Assembly: GCF_013003985.1 (NCBI RefSeq)
Contig: NZ_CP053073.1
Span: 124,001 to 188,000, forward strand
Source: Usitatibacter palustris
GTDB lineage: Bacteria; Pseudomonadota; Gammaproteobacteria; Burkholderiales; Usitatibacteraceae
Direction: 5' to 3'
DNA: 64,000 bases
Part shown: positions 1 to 9,462 of the stretch, piece by piece
Position numbering within the stretch: the first letter of the stretch is position 1
How the letters are laid out: the number at the start of each line of letters is the position of its first letter
Translations under genes and position numbers: made by a program
The notes under the pieces: model-generated
Seen by the model: only the letters and a program-made list of their open reading frames with translations
Database searches by the model: none
Told to the model about the DNA's origin: nothing

Positions 1-1
1 T

Positions 2-1039
2 TACTCGGTTCGCCTCTGGCCGCCCACCGGCATCAAGATCAGCGGCAACATCGCACTTGCGACGGAACAGACCGGCACACTCGTTTCTGGCACACCGGCC
101 GCGATCAGCGTGACCCGGCAGGGTCAGAACGTGCGCTTCTCGTTTGCAGGTACTGCGGGAGAGAGCACGGCGATCGAGCTTGCCGATCTCGTCACCAGTC
201 CGAGCGGCCAGTCGATCACGCTTCAGGTCTACAAACCCGATGGCGTGCTGCTCACGTCGACGAGCACGAACACGGCCGGAACGTTGCTCAATCTCCCGTC
301 TCTGCCAGTCACAGGGGCATACAGCCTCGTTGTTCGAGACTCGCAGTACGGCGTCGGATTCAGCGGTCGAGTCACGCTCGACCCAGGCGTTGCGCTGGCG
401 ATCGACGGCACCATGCCCACGCCGACCACTGTCTACGCCGGCGAAACCGTTCGCTACACGTTCGCTGGAACCGCCGGAGCACGCGTCGAGTTTGGACTCA
501 GCGGGCTGACCTATGCCAGCGCAAGTTCGTCGACGACGTGGATCAGCGTGCTTAAGCCCGACGGCTCCACCCAGACCTCGATGTCGTGCTCGCCCGCGCC
601 AAGCGCGTGTGAGGTGATTGTGGCGAGCCTTCCGATCACGGGAACGTATGTGGTCACGGTCGCCCCTCCGGGGACATCGCTGATTACGGGCGGCAGTCTC
701 GCGCTTTCAACGCCCCACGTGGCGGCACTCAACATCAACGGTGCGTCGGAGACGGCCAACCTCGCTCGTCCTGGCCAGACCGCTCGCTTCACGTTTGCCG
801 GCAGTGCGTCGCAGTTGCTGCGATTGAACTGGACGTCCGCCACGGTTGTGGGCGGTGGAAGCGTCCTGGTGTCTGTCCTCAAGCCCGATGGATCGACGCT
901 CACGAGCGTCTCGTATTCCAACGGCGCGACCGGTGGCATCGACGTGCCATCGCTGCCAACGACTGGAACCTACACAGTGGTCGTTGATCCGCCCGCGGCA
1001 TCGACGACGTCCGTACCTCTCACGCTGGTGACACGATAG
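2..1039 (+). CDS. Secreted-type protein with tandem beta-sandwich repeats (C-terminal part)
   Basis: The frame is open from the first base of the window, so the N-terminus and any signal peptide lie outside. About 346 residues are visible, in roughly three repeats of about 100-115 residues. Each repeat contains a G-Q/E-x-V/A-R-F/Y-x-F-A-G strand, an 'LKPDGS' or 'YKPDG' turn and an 'LPxTGxY' strand. This pattern is typical of extracellular pre-peptidase-C-like or Ig-like beta domains, but no catalytic motif is visible. The TAG stop overlaps the GTG start of the Rhs gene by one base, suggesting translational coupling. It may be a surface or secreted partner of the Rhs protein; that role is inferred from position only. 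Confidence 0.75.
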   Translation, partial: YSVRLWPPTGIKISGNIALATEQTGTLVSGTPAAISVTRQGQNVRFSFAGTAGESTAIELADLVTSPSGQSITLQVYKPDGVLLTSTSTNTAGTLLNLPSLPVTGAYSLVVRDSQYGVGFSGRVTLDPGVALAIDGTMPTPTTVYAGETVRYTFAGTAGARVEFGLSGLTYASASSSTTWISVLKPDGSTQTSMSCSPAPSACEVIVASLPITGTYVVTVAPPGTSLITGGSLALSTPHVAALNINGASETANLARPGQTARFTFAGSASQLLRLNWTSATVVGGGSVLVSVLKPDGSTLTSVSYSNGATGGIDVPSLPTTGTYTVVVDPPAASTTSVPLTLVTR

Positions 1040-4000
1040 TGAAGAACATGATCAAGCCTCTCATTCGAATTGCACTTGCCTCCCTGCTTATCTTCTCCGG
1101 CGAGGTGCTGGCCGCGTGCGCCGATCAAGGCGGCGGGACAAGTTGCCAGGAACCGATGCCAAAGGGCGGTTGGACGTTCGGCGCATGCAGTACCGGCGGC
1201 GACTTCCTCGCCTGGAGCGCTCAATGGTGCCTCGCACGCGGCGGCATCTGGGACACGGAAAACGTGTCGACAGGTCCGCGATGCATCGGCACTCCAGTCG
1301 AGGTGAGCGAGGGAAACTTCATGGGCATCGCCACGATCGCGGAGACCAATTTCCGCAATGCATGTTCCATGAGCCCGGTCATGGGACCTTGGGGAGACAC
1401 GATCGCGTCGGGAACGTGCGGCAATCACCAGAACACGTTCACGGGATCGGTGATGACCGCAACGTGGGCGCAGGCGAATTTCACATACAAGGTCGCCACC
1501 GAGTCAGGTTGCAATAGCGGGGAGCAGACGGCGAGCTATGTCCTGGGAAAGACTCGGCCCGCAGGATGTGCGCAGGGTTCCGGCGCGGCGGGCGCTCGCT
1601 GTGCCCTCCCGCCGCCGTGCGATACGTGCAGGGGAAATCCCACCGACGTGGGCAACGGCGCGAAACGCCAGCACGAGACCGACTATGAGTCGGGCGCGAC
1701 CGGCGGCCTTTCCTTCTCGCGCTACTACAACAGCTCCGGGACATTCGCCCAGACCGAAAGGATGGCGGAGAACACGGATTTCTGGCGTCACACATACGCG
1801 AGCCGCGTCGTTTCATACGTGGGCAACGCGTATCTGCTGGCCGCGATCCAGCGTGCCGACGGGTTCGTTGTCTACTTCAAGACCAACGGCAAGGAGCTGA
1901 ACAACAACCGAGGCGCCGCGGCGACCATCGAGCAGGTTGCCGGGCCGGGCGCAGCGGCCTGGCGCCACACGACCGCCGAGCGTGACGTCGAGCTTTACGA
2001 CGCTGCGGGAAAACTGCTGAGCATCACGTACCGCGCGGGTTTCGTGCATACGCTTACCTACAACGTTGGTGGCCAGCTGGAGACGATCACCGACTCGTTC
2101 GGAAGAACGATCACGCTGACCTACAACGCCGCAGGAGCCCTCAGCACGATGACAGACCCGGCAGGGCGCGCGCTTACACCTATGGATACGATGCGACGAC
2201 TGGCAGGCTCGTCACGGCAACATATCCCGGCAACAAGGTGCGGACCTACCTCTACGAGGACGCCAACTGGCCCTTCGGTCTCACCGGGATCGTCGATGAG
2301 CGAGACATGCGCCTTTCGACCTATACGTACGACTCCCTGGGGCGCGTAGCTTCGTCACAGCGAGCGGGAGGTGAGAACAAGTACACGTTCAGCTACTCGA
2401 CTTCTGGTGCTGTTTCAACGACCAGTTCCACCAACGCGTTCGGATACGCCGAGCAGTTCGAGTTCCAGATCGTGAACGACGTGCTCAAGCTCAAGAAAGA
2501 AATGGTGAGCGGGGCGGGCCAGAGCACAGCCACCTTCGACGGCAACGGAAATCCGACGTCGCGGACGGATCGCGCCGGCAATGTGACCAACTACGTCTAC
2601 GATGCGACGCGAAATCTAGAGACGTCCAGGACCGAGGGCTTCGGAACTGCGGTTGCGAGAACCATCACCACTACGTGGCACGCAACCCATCGCCTACCGG
2701 CCACGATCACCGAGCCCTCGGGAGTCGCGGGTGTGAACCTCGTAACGGAGTTCACTCACGATGCGTCGGGCAACGTGCTCAAAAAGAAGCTCACGGCAGG
2801 AGCGCTCACGCGCGAGTGGAACTACACGTACAACGCTTACGGCCAGGTGCTCACGATCGACGGCCCCCGCACCGACGTTTCTGACATCACGACGTTCACC
2901 TACTTCGCGGCGAGCGACACCTGCGTCAGTTGTCGCGGCCAGATTGCCACCGCGACCAACGCGATCGGACACGTGACGAGCTATGTGTACAACAACGATT
3001 CGCGTCCTAGCCAGATCACGGATTCGAACGGGCTGGTGACAACGCTTGCCTACACCAGCCGCGGCTGGCTCGAGTCGCGAACGGTCGGCGCGGATGTCAC
3101 GCAGTACACGTACGACGGCAACGGCAACCTGATCCGGGTGACGTTACCCGACGCATCATGGACGTCTTACGCCTACGACGAGGCCAATGGCCTCGTCGAG
3201 ATCGCGGATCGTGCAGGTAACAGGATCGAGTACGAGCTCGACGTCTACGGCAATCGCGTTCGCGAGAAGACCTTCGATCCGCAGAGCGTGCTTCGCGGGA
3301 CACTGCAGCGTCTTTACGACGCCGCGAACCGCCTTCACAAGGAAGTCGGCGCCTCTGGCCAGACCACGGAGTACATCTACAACAGCAATGGTCTCGCCAC
3401 CACGATCACGGATCCGAACTTCAATTCGACATTGAATCTCTACGATGCGCACAGCCGCTTGTCCTGGAGCCGCGATCCGCTGCAGAAGTACACCAACTAC
3501 ACGTACGACGCGAAGGACCACCTGAAGTCTGTGCAGGATCCTAAGGGCCTGACGACGTCGTACACCTATGATGGCCTCGGGAATCTCACGCAGCTGGCGT
3601 CCCCAGACACCGGGACGACAAATTACACGCCGGACTCAGCGGGCAATGTGGCAACACAAACCGATGCTCGCTCGGTAACGACGAGCTACGTCTACGATGC
3701 GCTGAACCGCGTGACCGCCGCGAACGTGACCGATGGCACTGTCACCTACGAGTACGACAACCTCACAACTGGTGGAGCGTACGCAAAGGGTCGCCTCACC
3801 AAGGTCACTGATCCGTCGGGTAGTACAGCGTGGACCTATGACATCCAGGGCCGCATCACTGCGAAGACCCAAACCGTGACGGCGACACCGACCAACAAAT
3901 CGTTTGCAGTCGGGTACGCCTTTGCGAGCGCGAGGCCTGCAACCATGACCTACCCGTCAGGGCGGGTTGTGACATACGCCTACGACGTGCAAGGTAGAGT

Positions 4001-5279
4001 GACAGGCCTGACCATCGACGGCTCAACGATTCTGAGCGGTGCGCTGTACGCGCCGTTCGGTCCCGCAATCAAGTGGAGCTGGGGCAATGCTCAAGCGTAT
4101 GAGCGCGAGCTCGACTTGGATGGGCGAGTCGCAAGCGTCACGCTTGGGCCTTCCACGGGGATCTATGCGGACATGAACCAGACGTTTGCCTACGATGTTC
4201 TCAGCCGCCTGAATGCCGCCAACTTGGCTGCCGGGCAAACTCAGAGCTACACGTACGACTTCAACGGCAACCGCACGAACGCCACCGTCAACGCGGCCTC
4301 GACGACATACACGTATCCCGGAACGAGCCACAAGCTCTCAAGTTTGTCAGGCGCCACAACTCGCAGCTTCACGTATGACAACGCGGGGAACCTCACTTCC
4401 AGCGCTGGCGTGACGTATGTCTACGATGGTCGCGGACGGATGAAATCGGCTGGGTCCACCGCTTACCTTGTGAATGGCCTGGGCCAGCGAGTGAAGAAGG
4501 TATCTGGGGCGGATCTGTTCTTTGTGTACGACGAGTCGGGACGTTTGATCGGCGAGTACAACGCTTCCGGAGCGCCTATTCAGGAAATCGTTTGGTTTGG
4601 CGATCTGCCGGTCGCCGTGCTAAAGCCCAACGGCGGCACATTCGACATCTACTACGTCTGGGCGGATCATTTAGGAAGTCCGCGGCTGATCAGCGATACG
4701 GCCAACGGCATTCGTTGGGAATGGGCTCAGGCAGACCCGTTCGGAAGCAATGCCGCCAACGAGAATCCGACCGGACTTGGAGCGTTCAACTTCAACCTGC
4801 GGTTCCCAGGGCAGTATTACGACGTGGAAACCGGCAACCACTACAACTACTTCAGGGACTATGACCCACGCATTGGGCGGTACGCGCAGAGCGATCCCAT
4901 TGGGTTGCGCGGTGGACCAAGTACATACGCATACGTAGACGGAAACGCTCTGGCGGTTGTGGACCCGTTCGGTTTGAAGGGGAGTGGCTGGGGCGTACTT
5001 GATTGGTTTAAGCGGCGTTTTCTGCCCGATCCTGCCGAGCTGCCTGGCATGGTCCTCGGCGAGGCCTGCGCCAAGTTCTGCATGGAATTGAACAACCGTC
5101 GACGCGATCGCCGCGAAGTGGCCACAGAGATCTGCAATCGGTTGATGCCGCCCAGTCTTCTCGCCACCCCCCCAGGACAGTCCGCGATGCTTGAGTGCAT
5201 CAACACCTGCGTTTCAATTTCGGAGTCAACTTGTGAGAAGAAGCTTGCCTTCAACTTCTGCCCCCTATCCGCCAGCTAG
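1039..5279 (+). CDS. Rhs/YD-repeat lipoprotein with variable C-terminal tip, interrupted by a frameshift
   Basis: About 1412 residues if the frame is repaired. Translation starts at GTG 1039 (or ATG 1048) with a Sec signal, a hydrophobic stretch ending V-L-A-A-C that fits a lipobox. An RHS N-terminal segment and many YD repeats (YTYDxxGR, YxYDGNGNL) follow, then the Rhs core-associated domain (FPGQYYD, HYNYFRDYD, SDPIGL, DPFGL). The last ~100 residues after DPFGL (about 4979-5279) form a Cys-rich variable tip of unknown activity. The frame breaks in a GC run at about 2165-2174: the upstream frame runs on to 2349, while the true continuation (AYTYGYDATTGR) is in another frame and needs two fewer bases. 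This could be a real lesion, phase variation or a sequencing error. Family knowledge: Rhs proteins form a beta-cage around a toxic tip. No PAAR or other type VI domain is seen, so Sec export is inferred. Confidence 0.85.
4842..4867 (+). repeat. Tip-junction site of the full-length rhs gene (copy A)
   Basis: The sequence begins TACAACTACTTCAGGGAC and encodes Y-N-Y-F-R-D at the core/tip boundary. The same start recurs at 5863 (+) and, on the minus strand, at 7888, 9064, 9935, 10865, 11808, 12768 and 13616. TACAACTACTTC is identical in all nine copies and the base before it is C in eight (G at 12769). In the minus-strand copies the sequence upstream of this point is unrelated. The next codon is AGG in seven of the nine. 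This is the candidate exchange point for tip swapping; no clear inverted recombinase arms could be recognised. Confidence 0.7.
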
Positions 5280-5784
5280 TAGATGGAACGTGGCGTTGGT
5301 GTTGGCGGTAGCGCTGATCACCATTGGTTATTTGCCGTCGCTTTGGCCGCTGCCATCGACTATTGCTGCCGATGCCATCCGCGAGGTGGGCACCCATGCT
5401 CCCGGTCTTTCGGCAGAGGCGACAGAACGCCTATTGGCTCAGACCGCCCACTCGCTATGGACGTGGTGGGCGATTCACCTTGTGATCTTCGTCGTCGGGG
5501 TAGCCGTTGTCTGGATCTACGTAAGACGCAAGTTGATATCCCTGCGCGCGACGATGGCCTTCTTCTTCATCGGCATCCTCGCGACCTGGGCGGCTGTGTT
5601 GGCAGGAGGCGCGGGGCCAATCGAGTTCGTTCGATTTCACGTTGGATTGATTGGAAAATTCATGGATGACGGCAATTTTCGGGAGCTAGTAGTTGTTACG
5701 CACAGGATTGTGGCCGGCGTCGCCTTTCATTTGGGTCTACTCGTCTTGGCAGCGTGCCGACTTGAGCGGCGAAGGAGCCACTGA
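5233..5784 (+). CDS. Four-helix membrane protein, putative immunity partner of the rhs tip
   Basis: The chosen GTG start at 5233 lies inside the end of the rhs gene (47-base overlap); a TTG at 5191 in the same frame is an alternative. The roughly 183-residue product has four predicted membrane segments (starting VALVLAVALITIGY, WAIHLVIFVVGVAVVW, MAFFFIGILATWAAVL and VAFHLGLLVLAA). No family is recognised. Position directly behind the toxin-like tip, with overlapping translation, is typical of Rhs immunity genes. A membrane location suggests that the cognate tip acts on, or is neutralised at, the inner membrane. Confidence 0.6.
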   Translation: MRRSLPSTSAPYPPASRWNVALVLAVALITIGYLPSLWPLPSTIAADAIREVGTHAPGLSAEATERLLAQTAHSLWTWWAIHLVIFVVGVAVVWIYVRRKLISLRATMAFFFIGILATWAAVLAGGAGPIEFVRFHVGLIGKFMDDGNFRELVVVTHRIVAGVAFHLGLLVLAACRLERRRSH

Positions 5785-5862
5785 AATACCTCTCCAGGGC
5801 ACGCAGTAATTGCACGCACTCCGACCCACGAGGGCAGTACTACGCATGAAACAGGCAATCAC

Positions 5863-6405
5863 TACAACTACTTCCGGGATTACGACCCGAGGATTGGGCG
5901 ATACGTTGAGAGCGACCCCATTGGCCTTGCGGGCGGTCCCAATACTTTTGGGTACGCGGGAGCCAACTCGCTTAAACACTCTGATCCCGAGGGCCTAGAT
6001 TATTGGATCGAGAACGCCGCTCGGACGGAACAGCAGTGCCCTCAACAAGGGTGTGGCGCGCATCAAAGCGTCTGCGTCGGCAAGCCGCATGGAAAGCGCT
6101 TCTGCATCAGCTTCGGTCGCCTTGGAGATCAGGGGTACTGCTTCGCAAACTGTGTAGGTACGGTGTATCAGGATCGCTCTCCTCCCGGGCCGATCGAACC
6201 GGGCAGCTATCGCCAGTCAAGCGGTGCAACCGACAAAGCCATTGAAGAAAACCTTCGGCCAGGACTAGGCGGCACGGGCCGATATGACTTTTTCGGGTAT
6301 CCGGCAGACAACTGCCGAACATGGTCGCAAGGCGTGTTTAACGGAATCGACAGACGATTCAGAGGCACGCCCTCGCGTCCGCCGACTCCGACGGGGAATC
6401 GTTGA
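5863..6405 (+). pseudogene. Orphan Rhs tip B (core fragment plus variable domain)
   Basis: A 181-codon fragment starting at the YNYF junction. It carries the core end (RIGRYVESDPIGLAGG, NSLKHSDPEGL) and a ~135-residue Cys-rich domain. No start codon or ribosome site precedes it; the frame is continuous with the stop of the preceding membrane gene. Homology to copy A begins about 15 bases earlier than in the other orphans, at the ETGNH codons (5848). The domain contains a YPADNCRTWSQG segment that recalls Asn-Cys motifs of NlpC/P60- or LRAT-like folds; this is a weak suggestion. It is probably silent unless fused to a full core. Confidence 0.7.
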
Positions 6406-6699
6406 ATGAAGAGGTTATCGATTGGCGTTGGTGCATTGACGGCGGCTGGCTACGTGGTCAGTCTCTTGGGCTGCCTCGGGACGACTGGACCATCTTTGCT
6501 CGGTCAAGGGTGTGCCGCCATTGGACCACTGCTTAGAGCCCCTTTTCTCTACTGGCTGCCATATGCAAGAAGCAACTACGTTGGCGTCGATGCTCTCTAC
6601 CTTGCAGTTCTCGGGAACGCATTGGCTTGGGCCATAGTCGCTGCCGCTGCATGCGAACTTACGCTACGCCTGCGCCGTAAGGGACGGAGTTCTGCCTAG
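6406..6699 (+). CDS. Small membrane protein, putative partner of orphan tip B
   Basis: 97 residues; the ATG directly follows the TGA of tip B. A hydrophobic N-terminal segment (IGVGALTAAGYVVSLLGC) could be a signal or anchor, and a second segment lies near the C-terminus (ALYLAVLGNALAWAIVAAAA), ahead of a basic tail. No family is recognised. It ends eight bases before the next, truncated, junction site at 6707, so the cassette boundary is clear. Immunity function is inferred from the tip-partner layout. Confidence 0.5.
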   Translation: MKRLSIGVGALTAAGYVVSLLGCLGTTGPSLLGQGCAAIGPLLRAPFLYWLPYARSNYVGVDALYLAVLGNALAWAIVAAAACELTLRLRRKGRSSA

Positions 6700-6706
6700 G
6701 TCAGGT

Positions 6707-6718
6707 CACTACAACTAC
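6707..6718 (+). repeat. Truncated junction site (half site) of a wrecked cassette
   Basis: CACTACAACTAC matches the first 12 bases of the junction in copies A and B, placed just after the partner gene of cassette B as expected for the next cassette. Rhs homology then stops abruptly and continues as GGCCGCAAGG. It looks like the scar of a deletion or an aberrant exchange that ended inside the conserved start of the site. Confidence 0.5.
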
Positions 6719-6849
6719 GGCCGCAAGGACCTTTGGATTCACGACAGGCGCGGATCGATTGGGTGCCTGCGCTGGACGACGACGTTCTAAAGAAGATTGC
6801 GGAGAGTCCTGACCGAGAACTGAGAGTGAGGAAGAAATGCTCAAACTGA
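6719..6849 (+). pseudogene. Remnant of a toxin-tip 3' end
   Basis: An open stretch of about 44 codons following the half site, ending ...DWVPALDDDVLKKI...VRKKCSN at TGA 6849. It is not in the YNYF frame, so it could not be expressed from an Rhs core without a further shift. Its end overlaps the next start codon (ATG 6837) by 13 bases, the same arrangement as in intact tip-partner pairs. I read it as the last piece of a deleted tip domain. Confidence 0.35.
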
Positions 6850-7037
6850 GAGCGGGCAAATCGAGTCTGCCGCTGCTGAGCCTCTTGCTGCTCGCAATTG
6901 GATCGGCCTTTGGGGCTTGGCTCGCCGCCGGCAGAAACGGGGCCTGCCAAGAACGAGATGGCGATAACCAACACCGCACGGGGAAGCCACGCCATATCTT
7001 TCTTCACCTCATCAACGGACCTAGAGTCCGCCGATGA
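6837..7037 (+). CDS. Short exported or membrane protein, probably truncated partner gene
   Basis: 66 residues with a strong N-terminal hydrophobic segment (SLPLLSLLLLAIGSAFGAWL) and a GAGG ribosome site just upstream. The rest is low in recognisable structure, and the end overlaps by 17 bases the oppositely oriented lipoprotein gene ending at 7021. This is where the plus-strand and minus-strand arrays meet, so the gene has probably been cut. The opposite strand also encodes a weak signal-peptide-like ORF here, so strand assignment is uncertain. Confidence 0.35.
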   Translation: MLKLRAGKSSLPLLSLLLLAIGSAFGAWLAAGRNGACQERDGDNQHRTGKPRHIFLHLINGPRVRR

Positions 7038-7359
7038 CTTCCAAGACGCGGCCCGATCTGCCCACAAGAATGTAGAGCTTGCCGCCGGGGCCGTGCACAA
7101 CAGGCCTTGCAATGACGGTCCAGGAACACATGTCTTCACTTTCCACGGCATCGAACGAAGCGAAGTCCTTTTCGATTCCCCTTCTGGCGAGCTCCCGCTT
7201 GGCGAGACTCTTCGCTTGATCCTCCGAGATATTGGCCTTCGCCACTTTGCACTCGGCCACACGCTCAGATTCCGTGACAGGCCTCTCTGCATGTGCACAG
7301 CCGGGAAGGACGACAAGGATGAAGATAAGCGAGAGCCGATTAGTCACGTCCACCCCCAT
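7021..7359 (-). CDS. Small lipoprotein, putative inhibitor partner of tip C
   Basis: 112 residues from ATG 7359, overlapping the end of tip C by 20 bases. The signal ends V-V-L-P-G-C, a good lipobox. The mature part has a helical segment (SEDQAKSLAKRELARRG) then beta-like strands with one Cys-Ser-Trp segment, ending GKLYILVGRSGRVLEVI. This helix-then-sheet layout, with matching spacing of RGI, a central Cys and a C-terminal strand pair, is shared with the partner of tip I (12791-13096). The two tips are also related, which supports a real toxin-inhibitor family acting in the periplasm. Confidence 0.6.
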   Translation of the reverse strand: MGVDVTNRLSLIFILVVLPGCAHAERPVTESERVAECKVAKANISEDQAKSLAKRELARRGIEKDFASFDAVESEDMCSWTVIARPVVHGPGGKLYILVGRSGRVLEVIGGL

Positions 7360-7888
7360 TGAGGCAATTCGACCTGGACTCGGCACCCCAGGCTTTCAAG
7401 ATGATTCTTACGCGCTCCCTGCACGCATTGTCCGAGCCACAGCGATCGACGCGCATGCACTTCTTGGTGTCAGCGTACGCCAGGCACTCGCTTGCATAGC
7501 CGTCAACGTTGCGCTTCCAGTCATTTTGGCGCTCTGGCGCAGGTTTGCAGCTCGGGCAGGGAGGAGTCTGCGGATGGTGTATGTCTTCATGACGCTTCCC
7601 ACATTCCTGCACCATCGCTCGAACCTTGTCGTTGTTTTCGTTTCGAGGTGAAACACATGAAACCTTCCTTCCCTCACAACAAATCACCCAGCCATAGTCC
7701 TTGCCGCCTTGTCCCTGTTGATCAGACATCTGGCAGCAAGCTCCGTCGCTCATCAATCCAGACCGGTCCGTGAAGCCGAGCGGATTGCCACTGACGTATG
7801 TGAACGTGTCGAGTCCTCCGCCGAGTCCTATTGGATCGCTCTCCAGGTATCGCCCGATCCTGGAGTCATAGTCCCTGAAGTAGTTGTA
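7340..7888 (-). pseudogene. Orphan Rhs tip C with HExxH metallopeptidase-like domain
   Basis: 183 codons (182 residues) beginning at the YNYF junction; an in-frame stop lies seven codons upstream and no start codon is present. The core end (RDYDSRIGRYLESDPIGL, NPLGFTDRSGL) is followed by a Cys-rich domain with VICCEGRKVSC, then a C-x3-H-E-D-I-H-H zinc-protease-like motif and a downstream S-E-C-L-A-Y that could give a third ligand. Tip I has the same order of motifs (VMCCGGRKVAC, HELAH, TECKAY). The activity is predicted, not shown. It is silent in its present place. Confidence 0.65.
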
Positions 7889-7895
7889 GTTGCAA

Positions 7896-8510
7896 TCACG
7901 GATCCTTCAAACATCGTCTGTTTTCATGGCGACCATCGAAGGCCAACGCGACTAGCGCTAGTTGTGGCTCGGGATGCTGGTCCTTCGCGAGCGATGCGGA
8001 GCCGTGCAGTCGAACCGTAGCCGTGTACCGAGCACCGTTTCGGGCGACGAAGTAGGTCCCGTATCCGTGGTCCACGCCTGAGTAGATCGGCTCGTTGCAA
8101 ACGTCGCCCGCTGAGCCAATTTGGACCGAACGCATTTGTCCGCGCAAGTACCCGAATGCGGGAACGCATTCATCCCTTCCGCGCGACCACTGGAAGTCCC
8201 TCATTGGACGGTCCTCATCAACGACAATCCTCCCGATCTCGTCCACAACTCGTACAGCGAGTCCTCGACCGGAGGAGAGGCTCTCGCAGCTACCGCTGGT
8301 TACATGAAGGCCCAATACGAATCTTGCGCCTGCGTCCAACGTGGGAATCTCGAAGTGACGCTCTTGGCTACGACCAAGGTCGATTTCGCCCAGGGCGATC
8401 ATTCCTCGCGGAGAGCCATCGCGTGACGCATCAGGCGACTCATCCTTACTAAGCTGCGCACATGACGACAACAGCGTGAGAGCAAGTGCAAGTGCGAGAC
8501 GTATGAGCAT
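7896..8510 (-). CDS. Lipoprotein, putative partner of tip D
   Basis: 204 residues from ATG 8510, two bases after the stop of tip D. The signal peptide ends L-L-S-S-C (lipobox). The mature part has beta-rich segments typical of bacterial pre-peptidase C-type domains (IDLGRSQERHFEIPTLDAG, RFVLGLHVTSGSC, YTATVRLHGSA). Its stop lies only eight bases before the TAC of the next tip (C), so one cassette ends where the next begins. No named family is assigned; a periplasm-facing immunity lipoprotein is the inferred role. Confidence 0.6.
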   Translation of the reverse strand: MLIRLALALALTLLSSCAQLSKDESPDASRDGSPRGMIALGEIDLGRSQERHFEIPTLDAGARFVLGLHVTSGSCESLSSGRGLAVRVVDEIGRIVVDEDRPMRDFQWSRGRDECVPAFGYLRGQMRSVQIGSAGDVCNEPIYSGVDHGYGTYFVARNGARYTATVRLHGSASLAKDQHPEPQLALVALAFDGRHENRRCLKDP

Positions 8511-8512
8511 GC

Positions 8513-9064
8513 TCAGCCACCCCCCATAGAGGGCACGGGCGCCGAGTACGGGCGGGGCGTGCTGTCCCATCCAGGAGCCCAGGGACCACGCGGCTTGGTC
8601 AGCTTGCAACCCCTAGCCACAGCGCCGGCGAAGGAATTGCTGTTCGGCCCACCAACAGCACTGTAGTCGCTGGGGTCGGGGTAGTTGGAGATCGCCTTTT
8701 GAACGCACTTATCCGTGTCGCAATCATCCGTCCAAGGACCGCATTCACTCTGACCGGGATCGTTGAAGCTTGCGTCGCCACGAATGCGGCCTTGACCCGG
8801 AACGCCCGATCCGGCCGGCGCTGGATCCATGTCGCCATGCAGGCCGAATTGCCTATTGGAGGTGTCAATGAAGCAATGCGAAGCCAAGTTGAAAGTCGCG
8901 GGGATGCTTCGGCAACAAACTCGCGCCTTCAATCCAAGGAAGTCTATCCAACGAAGCGGCGAACCATGGACGTACGCATATGTGCCAACGCCGCCCCTGA
9001 GCCCGATCGGATCGCTCTCGACGTATCGCCCAATCCTCGGGTCATAGTCCCTGAAGTAGTTGTA
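8513..9064 (-). pseudogene. Orphan Rhs tip D
   Basis: 184 codons from the YNYF junction: core end (RIGRYVESDPIGLRGG, SPLRWIDFLGL) and a ~138-residue domain. Visible elements are an early A-S-H-C-F-I-D segment and a later GGPNSNSFAGAVARGC segment. Paired H-x-F-I-D and GPNSN motifs are seen in some permuted NlpC/P60-like toxin domains, so a papain-like fold is possible but unproven. No proper translation start is attached to the fragment; the frame extends upstream into the 3' end of the neighbouring partner gene. Confidence 0.65.
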
Positions 9065-9096
9065 GTACGGCACTCCTGGTGATCTCACACGACTGT

Positions 9097-9462
9097 CTAT
9101 CGGTGAGCGGCCGACTGTTGGTCTCGCGCGAGCTCGTCCAACTCGGACTCCTCGAGACACATGAACGTGAGCTCGCCACCTGGCGTCTCTATCTGCGATG
9201 CATCCGTACCGCCTGCCACGGCACGCGCCACAACCCAAGCATTCCGCGGATTCCTGCCTCCAAATTTGGACTCGTCATCTTCAAGGTCCATGAGCAAGTG
9301 GCACTCAAAGTGCTCACCGGATGGGGAGCCGGCAAGCCACGCCATCCATTCGGCCAGCGACGCGAACGCCGCTCGATTGCCGTACACCTTTGCGCCGCCC
9401 TCTTCCAACACAAGACACACTCGTGCTCCCGGCTTCTTCGTCGGCATTCGAATCTCCGTCAT
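9097..9462 (-). CDS. Small soluble protein, putative partner of tip E
   Basis: 121 residues, ATGA overlap with the stop of tip E. No signal peptide or membrane segment is visible, making it the only apparently cytoplasmic partner in the array. The sequence has a beta-rich start (RVCLVLEEGGAKVYG), a helix (FASLAEWMAWLAG) and an ECHLLMDLEDDE strand, ending with a LTFMCLEESELDEL acidic helix. The layout resembles small Imm-type immunity proteins (Imm32-like is conceivable), but I cannot assign a family. Confidence 0.55.
   Translation of the reverse strand: MTEIRMPTKKPGARVCLVLEEGGAKVYGNRAAFASLAEWMAWLAGSPSGEHFECHLLMDLEDDESKFGGRNPRNAWVVARAVAGGTDASQIETPGGELTFMCLEESELDELARDQQSAAHR

Noticed and set aside
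6696-7316. Minus-strand frame with signal-like segment (LPRAVLVIAISFLAGPVSAGG)
   Set aside because: It overlaps the lipoprotein gene at 7021-7359 and ends in low-quality sequence; the plus-strand reading fits the cassette remnant better, though not conclusively.
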